A DNA stretch of 64,000 bases from Pyrinomonadaceae bacterium MAG19_C2-C3. GTDB lineage: Bacteria > Acidobacteriota > Blastocatellia > Pyrinomonadales > Pyrinomonadaceae. Under the pieces are notes generated by a model. The model had not been told where the DNA came from. It was given only the letters and a program-made list of their open reading frames with translations, and made no database searches. Both the position numbers and the translations under genes were made by a program. The stretch covers positions 1 through 64,000 of the forward strand of contig JANDLT010000007.1 in the NCBI GenBank assembly GCA_024330265.1, read 5' to 3'. Of the stretch, positions 53,282 to 62,155 are shown in pieces (the stretch's first letter is position 1; every line of letters begins with the position of its first letter).

Positions 53282-54097
53282 ATGTCCGCCGCCATCGCCG
53301 AACACGCAACAATACACACCTCCACACACGCCGAAAACTACCGCATCGGCGCACACACTTTCACCTCACGCCTCATCATCGGGACGGGGAAGTATCGTTC
53401 GCACGAAGAAATGCAACGCGCGCATCGCGCAAGCGGAGCGGAGATGGTGACGGTCGCCGTGCGGCGTGTGCCTCTGGATAGAAGCACGAAATCTTTCTTG
53501 GATTACCTCGACCCTGCGATGAAAATCCTGCCAAACACCGCCGGATGCTATACCGCCGAAGACGCGATTCGCACCGCGCGTCTCGCACGCGAAGCCCTCG
53601 ACACGGATTTAATCAAACTCGAAGTCATAGGCGACCAGACGACTCTATTTCCCGACAATGAAGGGACTCTGGAAGCCGCACGAATTTTGGTGAAAGAAGG
53701 TTTCGTCGTGCTGCCTTACTTTAGCGATGATTTGATTATGGCGAAGAAGCTACTTGATTGCGGGTGCGCCGCCGTGATGCCGCTTGCCGCTCCGATTGGT
53801 TCGGGTCTCGGCATCTGTAATCCGGCGAACATCCGCATCATGCGCGAACAATTGCCGGACGCGCTGATAATAGTTGATGCCGGAGTCGGGACGGCGAGTG
53901 ATGCCGCGATTGCGATGGAGTTGGGAGCGGATGCCGTCTTGATGAACACCGCGATTGCCGAAGCGGGCGACGCCGAAAAGATGGCGCACGCGATGAACTT
54001 TGGCATCAAAGCCGGACGCCTTGCTTATGAAGCGGGACGTATGCCGCGCCGCCTTTACGCGAGTGCTTCGAGTCCGTTGCATGGTGTGATTAAGTGA
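53282..54097 (+). CDS. thiG: thiazole synthase
   Basis: A 271-aa TIM-barrel enzyme that forms the thiazole phosphate of thiamine from deoxyxylulose phosphate, ThiS thiocarboxylate and dehydroglycine. The Schiff-base lysine is K112 in [56 protein letters not shown] and [28 protein letters not shown] are hallmarks. AGGAG lies 13 bases before the ATG. It is split from thiS by the RAYT unit and now has its own upstream region. Confidence 0.96.
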   Translation: MSAAIAEHATIHTSTHAENYRIGAHTFTSRLIIGTGKYRSHEEMQRAHRASGAEMVTVAVRRVPLDRSTKSFLDYLDPAMKILPNTAGCYTAEDAIRTARLAREALDTDLIKLEVIGDQTTLFPDNEGTLEAARILVKEGFVVLPYFSDDLIMAKKLLDCGCAAVMPLAAPIGSGLGICNPANIRIMREQLPDALIIVDAGVGTASDAAIAMELGADAVLMNTAIAEAGDAEKMAHAMNFGIKAGRLAYEAGRMPRRLYASASSPLHGVIK

Positions 54098-54104
54098 ACA
54101 TGAT

Positions 54105-54177
54105 TTAACCACAGAGACACAGAGATTAAAGGCAAAAGAGGCACAGAGAATCGGAAACTCTGTGCCTCTGTGGTTAA
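54105..54177. repeat. nested hairpin of CACAGAGA words
   Basis: GAGGCACAGAG (54138-54148) pairs with 54159-54169. Outer TTAACCACAGAG (54105-54116) mirrors CTCTGTGGTTAA (54166-54177). The left side also has tandem CACAGAGA. It lies between the convergent thiG and the methyltransferase gene, so it probably also terminates. Confidence 0.75.
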
Positions 54178-54216
54178 AAGATGCGGGACGTATCAAACCC
54201 GAATCGAAGCTTGCGG

Positions 54217-56118
54217 CTAAACACTAACCGTCAATACTTGATACTCCGGCAATGCTTGAAACACGTCGAGGGCGAAGCCGACATTGCCGAACGGTGCGGA
54301 GACTTGCACGCCTTGAATATGCTCACGGGCTTCGGTTAAGAGTTCGCGGGCGATGGTCAAACCTTCTTCGCGGGCATGTTCCTTGCTTTTCTCCGACGCG
54401 ACGCGCATACGCTCCATTACGGGGGCGGGGACGCACACGCCGGGAACTTCGTTATGCAGAAATTCGGCGTTGCGGTACGACACAAGGGGCCAAATACCGG
54501 CGACAATCGGGATGCGAAAATCTTTGATGCGCTCAAGGAAAGCGAAAAGTTGTTCGTTATCGAAAACGGGTTGCGTGATGGCGTATTCCGCTCCGGCTTC
54601 GACTTTATATTCAAAGCGTTTAAGTTCGTGGTCTAAGTTCAACGCACCGGGATTGACGCCGACACCGATGCAAAACGCGGTCGGGCAGCCTATCGGATTG
54701 TTGCCCAAATCCAAACCGTGATTGAGTTTGTTGACCATGTTCGTCAAGCCAATCGCGTCAATATCAAACACGGCGGTCGCGTCCGGGTAAGGTCCCATTT
54801 TCGGCGGGTCGCCCGTAATGAGCAGTAAGTTTCTCAAACCCAACGCCGCCGCGCCGAGCAAGTCCGACATCATCCCCAGAAGATTTCGGTCACGACAACA
54901 ATAATGAAGCACGGCTTCGATTCCGATTTCGCGTTCAACCAGAAGCGCGGTTGCCTGCGCGCTCATGCGTGTCTGGGCGCGCGGTCCGTCGGGAATGTTG
55001 ACGGCGTTGACGCCCGCGTCTTTTAAGAGTCGTATGCTTTCGAGCGTCTTGTGGGCATCGCAACCTTTCGCGGGCAGGACTTCAACCGAAGTCACAAATT
55101 CGCCGTGTGCGATGCGTGATGACCAATTCGATTTCTCTGTTGGCGGGACGACGCGAATGTCCGACGGTGTGAGTTCTTCGACGCGAATCGGGGTTAATGA
55201 AGTTTCGGCGGGAAGGTCTCCAGTGTAAAACTTTTGCCCACGCGGAGAAGCGGCGCGCACCGCAGCGGCGATTAGTTTGATGTGCGCCGGAGTCGTGCCG
55301 CAACAACCGCCGATGAATTTCGCTCCCGCCTGAATCAGACGTTGCGCGTACTTCGCCATGTATTCGGGCGAACACATATAAAACTGTCGCCCTTGCACGT
55401 CGCGCGGGAGTCCCGCGTTTGGTTGCGCGGAGAGTTTCTTTGGCGTGACCTTATTCATCTTCTCAATCGCGGCGAGAACGATGGCGGGACCGACGCCGCA
55501 GTTTAAGCCGATAACGTCCGCGCCCCATTCATCGAGACGTGAGGTGAAGACTTCCGGCGTCGTTCCGAACGAAGTATTGCCGCTTGGCAAAATCGTCATC
55601 TGCGCGACAATCGGTAAATCGCTGACTTCACGCACGGCACGAATCGCTTGCCTGATTTCAGATATATCGGAAAAGGTTTCGAGAATGAATAAATCAACAT
55701 TGCCTTCGACGAGGGCTTCGACCTGTTCCTTAAACATCTCCTTGGCTTCGTCGAACGAAGTCGGACCGTAAGGCTCTATGCGAAGCCCAAGCGGACCTAT
55801 CGCCCCGGCGACGTGCGCGCGTTCACCTGCGGCTTCGCGTGCGAGTCTGGCGGCGGCGACGTTGATAAGCCGCAGACTGCCTTCCAAGCCGAACTGTTGA
55901 AGGTGGTGACGACTCGCTCCGAAGGTGTTGGTTTCGATGACTTCCGCTCCGGCGTGTATGTATTCGCTGTGAACATCGCGCACCAGTTCCGGGTTCGTCA
56001 GGTTGAGTTCGTCGTAACAACGATTGATATAAACGCCTTTCGAGTAAAGGCGCGTGCCGATAGCACCGTCGAAAATCGTGATGCGATTACTGCTTATAAC
56101 TTCGCTAAAGGTTTCCAT
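54217..56118 (-). CDS. bifunctional homocysteine S-methyltransferase / 5,10-methylenetetrahydrofolate reductase
   Basis: A 633-aa two-domain enzyme of the Bacillus YitJ type. The N-terminal half (1-~290) is a homocysteine methyltransferase: FDGAIGTRLYSKGVYI, ETNTFGASRHHL, VIGLNCGVGP and the zinc pair in FIGGCCGTTPAHI. The C-terminal half (~320-620) is MTHFR-like: FVTSVEVLPAKGCDA, VNIPDGPRAQTRMSAQ, LLLITGDPPKMG, YAITQPVFDNEQLFAFLERI. It links one-carbon reduction to methionine synthesis, drawing on the pool fed by the gcv system. It is a single-gene unit here. Confidence 0.92.
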   Translation of the reverse strand: METFSEVISSNRITIFDGAIGTRLYSKGVYINRCYDELNLTNPELVRDVHSEYIHAGAEVIETNTFGASRHHLQQFGLEGSLRLINVAAARLAREAAGERAHVAGAIGPLGLRIEPYGPTSFDEAKEMFKEQVEALVEGNVDLFILETFSDISEIRQAIRAVREVSDLPIVAQMTILPSGNTSFGTTPEVFTSRLDEWGADVIGLNCGVGPAIVLAAIEKMNKVTPKKLSAQPNAGLPRDVQGRQFYMCSPEYMAKYAQRLIQAGAKFIGGCCGTTPAHIKLIAAAVRAASPRGQKFYTGDLPAETSLTPIRVEELTPSDIRVVPPTEKSNWSSRIAHGEFVTSVEVLPAKGCDAHKTLESIRLLKDAGVNAVNIPDGPRAQTRMSAQATALLVEREIGIEAVLHYCCRDRNLLGMMSDLLGAAALGLRNLLLITGDPPKMGPYPDATAVFDIDAIGLTNMVNKLNHGLDLGNNPIGCPTAFCIGVGVNPGALNLDHELKRFEYKVEAGAEYAITQPVFDNEQLFAFLERIKDFRIPIVAGIWPLVSYRNAEFLHNEVPGVCVPAPVMERMRVASEKSKEHAREEGLTIARELLTEAREHIQGVQVSAPFGNVGFALDVFQALPEYQVLTVSV

Positions 56119-56207
56119 AATTGAGTTGGTTCAAAGAATGCGGACGAAAATGTATGGCGGTTGTGCCGTCGAAGATTTGCTTCTATAAAAAAATTGCTTC
56201 AAATAAA

Positions 56208-56248
56208 AAGAAGTCCCGCGCCGTGATTTGAACGACGCGGGACTTCTT
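56208..56248. terminator. intrinsic terminator-like hairpin in 56119-56454 gap
   Basis: AAGAAGTCCCGCG (56208-56220) pairs exactly with CGCGGGACTTCTT (56236-56248). A T-rich or A-rich flank is present on both sides. It would end the metallophosphoesterase transcript (minus strand). The rest of this 336-bp gap shows no gene or repeat. Confidence 0.75.
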
Positions 56249-56454
56249 CGGAAAACGAAAACTTAAAGCGGTCTGGAAAAGCGTTTGATAAATTCTTTAG
56301 CCGTTTATTTTTCGTGGTCGCAAGTGACTATAAATCACCACGTTGTTCTTGGAGTTGGCTTATACGCTGATTTTTGATGAAAATCAAGCCGCTCGTTCTC
56401 AATGAGATGACTGAACCGAATATGAGGCGAAGTCAATCGAATCGCTCAACTCCC

Positions 56455-57411
56455 TTATCGAAGCGTGAAGAAGGTTAGTTCGGGGCGACAGTTGATGCGT
56501 ACAGGGACGACGCTAAAGCCTATGCCGCGATTGACGTAGAGGCGATTGCCGGGTTGCCCGTAACCGTCAATCCAACCATCAGCATATATTTTCTCGTCGC
56601 TAAGTAACGCCATCCATGACCAATTCGGCGTGAACGGCACGCGCAACTGCCCGCCGTGTGTGTGACCGGCGAGGGCGAGCGGTGCGCTTCCCTGTGGGAA
56701 CAGGATGAACGAATCCGGGTTGTGCATGAAGGCGATGCGCGGTGCGCCGTCCGGGACTTGCGCGAGTGCGACTTGCGGCTTGTCAGTGTTGGCGACGTGC
56801 GAGCCGACACCGACGAGGTAAAGCGCGCTATCGCCCGCTTGCCCGCCGTCGTTCTTTGCGTCCGACACGAGCGATACCGCTTCGTTATCAAGCACGCGAA
56901 TCCCCGCGCTCTGAAGTGCCGCTTGCAAGTTGCGCGCGAGCAATTCGTTCTTCGCGTACTTCACCGTCGGCATTCCGTAATCGTGATTGCCGAGTACGGC
57001 ATAAGTCGGGATGCCTGCTTGCGCGAGCGGGCGGAGAAGATTAGTAACTTCGTCTATCTCCTCTCTAAATTCAAGGAAGTCTTCGCGCTCCGTGTCGTCC
57101 GGTTCATCTTCGGTCGGGTGATAAACGAAATCTCCGGCGATAAGCGCGGCGGCGGGACGTTCTTCGACAATGCGATTGACGATGCGGCGAATGGTGTCCG
57201 TGTTATCAAGCCACATGCCGACTTGAAGGTCGGCGATGAGCGCAACGCGCTTGCCTTGACACGCGGCGGGCAGATTGGGAACGTCGGCTACTTCTTCCTT
57301 TACATCCATCAAGCGCGGCTCAATGCCCACGCCCCACACGAGAAGCAGAAGCAGCACGACCGTTAATATCAGCAAGCCATATTTGATGAATTTTTTCACC
57401 GCATTTCTCAT
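56455..57411 (-). CDS. membrane-anchored metallophosphoesterase (YkuE/YaeI-like)
   Basis: A 318-aa calcineurin-like phosphoesterase with an N-terminal transmembrane helix (about 8-27, FIKYGLLILTVVLLLLLVWGV). Metal-binding motifs are VALIADLQVGMW, ALIAGDFVYH, AVLGNHDYG, FMHNPD and LAGHTHGGQLRVPF. The first motif is D-L-Q where relatives usually have D-x-H, so one metal ligand may differ. Relatives act on UDP-sugar or phospholipid head groups at the membrane; the substrate here is unknown. Confidence 0.88.
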   Translation of the reverse strand: MRNAVKKFIKYGLLILTVVLLLLLVWGVGIEPRLMDVKEEVADVPNLPAACQGKRVALIADLQVGMWLDNTDTIRRIVNRIVEERPAAALIAGDFVYHPTEDEPDDTEREDFLEFREEIDEVTNLLRPLAQAGIPTYAVLGNHDYGMPTVKYAKNELLARNLQAALQSAGIRVLDNEAVSLVSDAKNDGGQAGDSALYLVGVGSHVANTDKPQVALAQVPDGAPRIAFMHNPDSFILFPQGSAPLALAGHTHGGQLRVPFTPNWSWMALLSDEKIYADGWIDGYGQPGNRLYVNRGIGFSVVPVRINCRPELTFFTLR

Positions 57412-57547
57412 CGCACGATGCCTCCCTAATCTGCCATAGTTTGCCGACGGCTAAGTTGTGAGGGCGACCCGTGTGGCTTACAGCCCGCCGCGATTGCTAA
57501 GTATGCGGGTATAAGATCTGTCGCTACAATCCCGCACTATCGACGCC

Positions 57548-58381
57548 TCAACGCTTTTGACAGCGCGGGCAAAAGTAGGTTGAACGACCGCCCTGCGTCT
57601 TGCGTTCAATCAACTTCGCGCACACGCCGCACGGTTCGCCTTCGCGGTCATAGACTCGCCAACTCGCTTCGTAACCGCCGCCGTAATAACTGCCGTCAAT
57701 GTTTTCCGGGTTCACATTCAAAGTCGAACCGTGCGCGACGGATTCGTTTAAGACCGCGACAATCGCCTTGTGAAGCGACGGCACGCGGCGTTTGGAAAGC
57801 CCGCTTGCGATTTGAAACGGATTGATTTTCGAGATGAACAAAGCTTCCGCCGCGTAGATGTTGCCTAAGCCCGTGACCTTCGTTTGGTCGAGCAAGGTTT
57901 CTTTCAGCGTGCGCTTTGAACGGCTCAAAACATCCGCGAGATATGTGGGCGTAAAATCTTCGGAGAAGGGTTCGGGAGCGAGTCCCTTCAATTCTTTCGC
58001 CGTCGGCAAATCTTCCGTTCCGATGATTCGCATAAAACCGAAATGGCGTTGGTCGGAGAAAATCAAACGTCGTTCGTCGTCAAGATAAAATATCGCGTGC
58101 GTGAATTTCGGCAAGCCTACTTCCACAGGCAACAACAAAAACCTGCCCGACATACGCAAGTGAACCATCAACACACAAGCATTATCGAGATGAATCAGAA
58201 TGTGTTTCCCGCGACGATTAACGTGCGTCACCATCGCACCGCGTAACCGCGCCGCGAAATCTTTCGGCGTGTGCGCGGGCGCGAGCCTTTGGCGCAAAAG
58301 TTCGGCTTCGATGATGCGCCGTCCGATTATGAGTTGATGTAAAGCGCGGGCGACGAGTTCAACTTCGGGAAGTTCAGGCAT
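57548..58381 (-). CDS. mutM: formamidopyrimidine-DNA glycosylase
   Basis: A 277-aa DNA repair enzyme for oxidised purines (8-oxoguanine). The catalytic N-terminus PELPEVE (Pro2, Glu3) is exact. LLDQTKVTGLGNIYAAEALFISKINPF is the helix-two-turns-helix region, and the C-terminal zinc finger is CGVCAKLIERKTQGGRSTYFCPRCQKR. Length is normal. A small beta-barrel gene starts upstream on the same strand, 36 bases away. Confidence 0.96.
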   Translation of the reverse strand: MPELPEVELVARALHQLIIGRRIIEAELLRQRLAPAHTPKDFAARLRGAMVTHVNRRGKHILIHLDNACVLMVHLRMSGRFLLLPVEVGLPKFTHAIFYLDDERRLIFSDQRHFGFMRIIGTEDLPTAKELKGLAPEPFSEDFTPTYLADVLSRSKRTLKETLLDQTKVTGLGNIYAAEALFISKINPFQIASGLSKRRVPSLHKAIVAVLNESVAHGSTLNVNPENIDGSYYGGGYEASWRVYDREGEPCGVCAKLIERKTQGGRSTYFCPRCQKR

Positions 58382-58417
58382 GGAGAGTTGAGCGTTAATT
58401 GAATTTTCAAGGTTAAA

Positions 58418-58681
58418 TTATTCAGCCGCGATAATCTTGCCTTCTAAAATTTTCAAATCAAAAGTCGGCGGTTCAACGGTCAACGAAAACTCGTTCGGCT
58501 CGATGTGATTTGAATTTAGAAACGCGACGGTTTTTATTTTAACTTCGATTGCGCCGCACTCCGTCACGGCAATCGCAGTTGAATCGGGCTTGACTTTCCC
58601 TGACAGCAATTCGCCGTCGAGAATCCACACATTAGCCACAGGCAATCGCGCACTACGTTTAACTAAAAATCTATAACTCAT
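58418..58681 (-). CDS. small EF-Tu domain II-like beta-barrel protein
   Basis: An 87-aa protein. The pattern MSYRFLVKRSARL...ANVWILDGELLSGKVKPDSTAIA...IEVKIKTVAFLNSNHIEPNEFSLTVEPP follows strands of translation-factor domain II (G-x-V/L-xSG-x-VK-x-D...). Small stand-alone versions are seen in many bacteria; function is unknown. ATG 58681 is used; an upstream ATG at 58705 is possible. It precedes mutM by 36 bases, so co-expression is likely. The fold call is pattern-based. Confidence 0.6.
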   Translation of the reverse strand: MSYRFLVKRSARLPVANVWILDGELLSGKVKPDSTAIAVTECGAIEVKIKTVAFLNSNHIEPNEFSLTVEPPTFDLKILEGKIIAAE

Positions 58682-58870
58682 AATAAAGTTCAGGCATGGG
58701 AGCAATAAAGCTAATGCAAAAGTCAGATTTTCACGACACTGTAAAAAGCGCGATGCCGTGAGCTAAGTTGGAAAATAAAGATTACCAAGCGACAAAGCAA
58801 CAGGCACGAATCTTGCGCTAAGAGTTTTCATGTCAGCTATAAAAGTCGAATTACAGAAAAGAGAAATCAG

Positions 58871-59299
58871 ATGAAATCACTTATCGCGCTTCTTTTAACT
58901 TGGTGTTTGTTCGTCGCATCTTCGCCCGTCGCGTTCGCTCAACAGGGTGGAACTTCAGCCGCGCAAAAGTCCATCGCAAAAATTAAGCAGAAGGTCGAGA
59001 AGATTGGTTATAACAACAACGTCACGGTGAAATTAGCGAACGGCGCGTATATTCACGGCACGATTAAGAACATCGAAAGTGACCGCTTCTTCGTTGCCGA
59101 AGTTGACCGTGTGAATATCGCTGAAATCAATTACGGCGACGCGACGAAAATTCAAAAGGGTTATGGCAACGTCAACCGCATCACCGGCAAGCGCAATAAT
59201 GCGCGCACGCAAAGAATTCTCGGCATTGTCGGAGTCGCCGTCCTCGCCACATTGTTGATTGCCCCCATCGTTGCCCTTGGAACTCAAGAAGGCGGTTGA
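58871..59299 (+). CDS. exported small protein with Sm/LSM-like core and C-terminal TM
   Basis: A 142-aa protein with a signal peptide (SLIALLLTWCLFVASSPVAFA, cleavage after AFA-QQ), then a 55-aa stretch NVTVKLANGAYIHGTIKNIESDRFFVAEVDRVNIAEINYGDATKI. That stretch has the spacing of an Sm-like beta-barrel (V-x-L-x-DG-x-x-x-G-x-I-x-x-I). The C-terminal hydrophobic helix (ILGIVGVAVLATLLIAPIVAL) is near the end. AGAAAAGAG precedes the ATG. Similar small proteins are seen in related genomes in my recollection, but the function is not known. Confidence 0.6.
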   Translation: MKSLIALLLTWCLFVASSPVAFAQQGGTSAAQKSIAKIKQKVEKIGYNNNVTVKLANGAYIHGTIKNIESDRFFVAEVDRVNIAEINYGDATKIQKGYGNVNRITGKRNNARTQRILGIVGVAVLATLLIAPIVALGTQEGG

Positions 59300-59326
59300 T
59301 AAAGCAGAAGTTTGACGCGCGATAGT

Positions 59327-60745
59327 TTATCCGGTCATCGCGCGTCCGGCTTCGAGCAGTTCGTGCATCTTCTGTTTTGAAGTCGCTTCCGCATAAACGC
59401 GCAAGGCGGGTTCTGTTCCCGATTGACGAAACAAGAGCCACGATTCATCGTCAAAGATGAGTTTTGTACCGTCCATTGTCGAGACTTCCGCGACTTCGTA
59501 TCCGGCGACTTGCGCGGGAGTTTGCGCGGCGAGACGGGCGACTAAGGCTTGCCCGCGTGCGACTTCAAAGTGCAAATCTATTCTGCCGAAATAGAATTCG
59601 CCGAACTCCTTGTGCATGTCTTTAACCATCTCGGACGGCGGCTTTCCGGCGTGGGCGATGGCTTCGAGAAAGAGCAGGGAATTGAGTATGCCGTCGCGTT
59701 CGGGGATGTGATTTTTAACTCCGATGCCGCCGGATTCCTCCGCCCCGATAAGGATGTCGTCGCGCATCATTAAGTCCGCGATGTACTTGAAACCGATGGG
59801 CGTGTCGTAGAGTTTGAGATTCAATTTGGAAGCGAGCCGTGTCATTAAAACGGATTGCGAAAACGTGCGAACCACGCCGCCCGTCATCCTTCGGTTGCGC
59901 GCGAGATGAAGCAGGATAAGCGGCACGACTTCGTGCATCGTCATCGTCTCACCCAATTCATTGACCGCTCCGACTCTATCGGCGTCGCCGTCTGTGAGAA
60001 GCGCGACGAGAGCCTGTGAGTTGATGACCGCATCTTTCGCGGGGCGAATGTTCTGGTCAATCGGTTCGGGATTGATGCCGCCAAAAAGCGGGTCACGCTT
60101 GGCGCGTATGGTTTCGGTTTGCAACCTGCCGCCCTGTAAAAACGATTCAACCCAAAGCCCGCCACTGCCGTGCATCGGGTCAATCACGATGCGTGCGTTC
60201 ATTGCTTTCAAGCGTTCAAGGTCAACGTAATTTTCAATCGCCCGACGATAAGTTTGCGTCGCTCCGGCGAGTTGCGGTTCGTCTTCTCCGAACTCCGGTT
60301 GAGGGAAATCACCGCGACGAATCTCGCTTTTATCAAGCAAGCTCTCAACCGCCCGCGTCGTTTCCGGCGGTGCGCTGCCGCCGAACGCGGCTTTGATTTT
60401 GAAGCCGTTAAAGTGCGGCGGATTGTGCGACGCAGTAATCATCACGCCGCCTGCCGCTCCGAGTTCTTTGACCGCCCATGAGACGAGCGGCGTCGGCACA
60501 TCGGTTGAAAAAAGATGTGTTGTGATGTCGTTGCCGTGCATGATTTGCGCGACACGATGCGCGAAGTTTTCCGACATGAAACGGCGGTCATAACCGATGA
60601 CGATTGATTCGTTCGCGTCCGATTCCCCTTTGACGAAAGCGGCGTAAGCCTGCGCGACACGTTCGAGATTCGCAAATGTGTATTCGCCTGCGATGATGGC
60701 ACGCCAACCGTCCGTGCCGAATTTGATGGTGGTGTTCGATGTCAT
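59327..60745 (-). CDS. phosphohexomutase (phosphoglucomutase/phosphomannomutase)
   Basis: A 472-aa alpha-D-phosphohexomutase. The N-terminal FGTDGWRAIIAGEYT, the phosphoserine loop MITASHNPPHFNGFKIK (about 97-113), the metal loop LLTDGDADRVGAV, the sugar loop GAEESGGIG and the C-terminal phosphate-binding RQSGTEPALRVYAEA are intact. It interconverts hexose 1- and 6-phosphates. ATG 60745 is used because the TTG at 60754 lies in a hairpin. It forms a sugar-nucleotide pair with the 60816 gene upstream. Confidence 0.93.
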   Translation of the reverse strand: MTSNTTIKFGTDGWRAIIAGEYTFANLERVAQAYAAFVKGESDANESIVIGYDRRFMSENFAHRVAQIMHGNDITTHLFSTDVPTPLVSWAVKELGAAGGVMITASHNPPHFNGFKIKAAFGGSAPPETTRAVESLLDKSEIRRGDFPQPEFGEDEPQLAGATQTYRRAIENYVDLERLKAMNARIVIDPMHGSGGLWVESFLQGGRLQTETIRAKRDPLFGGINPEPIDQNIRPAKDAVINSQALVALLTDGDADRVGAVNELGETMTMHEVVPLILLHLARNRRMTGGVVRTFSQSVLMTRLASKLNLKLYDTPIGFKYIADLMMRDDILIGAEESGGIGVKNHIPERDGILNSLLFLEAIAHAGKPPSEMVKDMHKEFGEFYFGRIDLHFEVARGQALVARLAAQTPAQVAGYEVAEVSTMDGTKLIFDDESWLLFRQSGTEPALRVYAEATSKQKMHELLEAGRAMTG

Positions 60746-60816
60746 AGTGTTCAAAGTTCAAGGTTCAAAGTTCAACGTCCAAAACCTTAAACTTTGAACC
60801 TTGAACTTTGAACACT
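60746..60816. repeat. hairpin of GTTCAAA heptamer words
   Basis: A perfect 27-bp stem (60746-60772 with 60790-60816) has arms of tandem GTTCAAA/GTTCAAG words. It begins right at the phosphohexomutase start codon and ends on the stop codon of the upstream nucleotidyltransferase gene, filling the whole junction. Confidence 0.93.
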
Positions 60817-61859
60817 TAGCTCGTTCGCGTGTAATCGGTGAGCGATGTTTTGTCGCCAAGCACCGCGCCCGCGCCGATTTGGGCATGATGTCCGATGATG
60901 CAACTGCGTCCGATGACGGCGTTTGAAATGACGGCGTTCGTGCCGATGTTGGAATGTGACCAGACGACGGAATCTTTAATCTGCGCCTTCTCCTCGATAT
61001 GGCAGCCTTCACCGACAACCGAGTTGGTGATGCTCACTCCGGCTTTGATGGTGCAGCCTTCACCGATAATCGAAGCCTCGTCAATCTGCGCGTCGTGTTG
61101 CGTGAACGTCCCGCGCCCGCGTTCTTCTTCAGTAAAGCGTATGCGCCCAACGCGGTCGGCGAGCAGGTCGTGATGGGCTTGGAGGTATCTTTCGGGTGTG
61201 CCTAAATCAATCCAGTAACTAAGCTGCGGGATGTGCGCGAAAAACTTTTCGTCGCGTTCAAGCAAGGCGGGGAAGACTCCGTATTCAAACGAAAAGTTTT
61301 CACCGTCGGGAATGATGTCGAGAACGTGCGGCTCTAAAATATATGTCCCGGCGTTGATGGTGTTGGACGTGGTTTCGTCAGGATTCGGCTTTTCGAGAAA
61401 GCGAAGCACGCGCCCGTCTTCATCCGTTTCGACGACGCCGTAAGCACTGACATCTTCGACGGGAGCTAAGACAATCGTCGCTGTCGCGTGGCGTTCACGG
61501 TGTTCGCCTATCACGGCGTCGAGGTCGAGGTCGGTTAGAATGTCGCCGTTAAAAACGACGGTGGTTTCGCGTATGTGTTCTTCAGCGAACTTGTATGCTC
61601 CCGCCGTTCCCATAGGGTTTGGTTCGACGGTGTAACGAAGTCTGACTCCGTGTTGTGAGCCGTCTCCAAGCAGTTGTTCGATTTTCTGCGGTTGATAATT
61701 AAGCGACAAAGTAATGTCGGTGATTCCGGCGCGCTTCAGGGTTTCGATTTGATAAAGCAGAAACGGGCGATTGCAAATCGGGACAATCGGCTTCGGCGTA
61801 TAAACGGTGAGTGGGCGAAGTCGCGTTCCCTTGCCACCGGCTAGGATAAGTGCTTGCAT
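60816..61859 (-). CDS. sugar-1-phosphate nucleotidyltransferase with left-handed beta-helix
   Basis: A 347-aa mannose-1-phosphate guanylyltransferase-like enzyme. The nucleotide loop is ALILAGGKGTRLRPLTVYTPKPIVPICNRPFL. VVFNGDILTDLDL and YWIDLGTPERYLQAH follow in the catalytic domain (1-~235). A hexapeptide-repeat beta-helix (~245-347) has I-G-E-G-C and VVGEGCHIEEKAQIKDSVV steps. It activates a sugar phosphate to an NDP-sugar for cell-surface polymers. The nucleotide specificity cannot be told by eye. It is followed by the phosphohexomutase. Confidence 0.9.
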   Translation of the reverse strand: MQALILAGGKGTRLRPLTVYTPKPIVPICNRPFLLYQIETLKRAGITDITLSLNYQPQKIEQLLGDGSQHGVRLRYTVEPNPMGTAGAYKFAEEHIRETTVVFNGDILTDLDLDAVIGEHRERHATATIVLAPVEDVSAYGVVETDEDGRVLRFLEKPNPDETTSNTINAGTYILEPHVLDIIPDGENFSFEYGVFPALLERDEKFFAHIPQLSYWIDLGTPERYLQAHHDLLADRVGRIRFTEEERGRGTFTQHDAQIDEASIIGEGCTIKAGVSITNSVVGEGCHIEEKAQIKDSVVWSHSNIGTNAVISNAVIGRSCIIGHHAQIGAGAVLGDKTSLTDYTRTS

Positions 61860-62020
61860 CGTAAATTTACTCGCTTACATCAATGGATATTAGGGCTTGG
61901 AAATTAATATGGGCGGCGAGTCTAGCATCGTCGCGTGAGAGGCATCAAACGATGATTTTGCGAGACGCGAAGTTGAACGCCGATGCTCCTAGCCGGACAT
62001 TAACCTGATAAGTGAGTTGT

Positions 62021-62050
62021 TTGACAGCGATGAGAAGCGAACGCGATAAT
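62021..62050 (+). promoter_or_regulatory. candidate sigma70-type promoter for acetyl-CoA acetyltransferase gene
   Basis: TTGACA (62021-62026), an 18-bp spacer and GATAAT (62045-62050, 5 of 6 to consensus) lie about 105 bases before the ATG. It stands in a 296-bp gap between divergent genes with no other feature seen. Confidence 0.55.
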
Positions 62051-62155
62051 CGAAATCGTTAATCGCAAACAAGATGTTGCTTATCGTTTATGCTTCGCAT
62101 CGGAAGCATTGAGAACTGTTTAGCCGAAAATAATTTAAGAAGGATTTTAAGCGTT

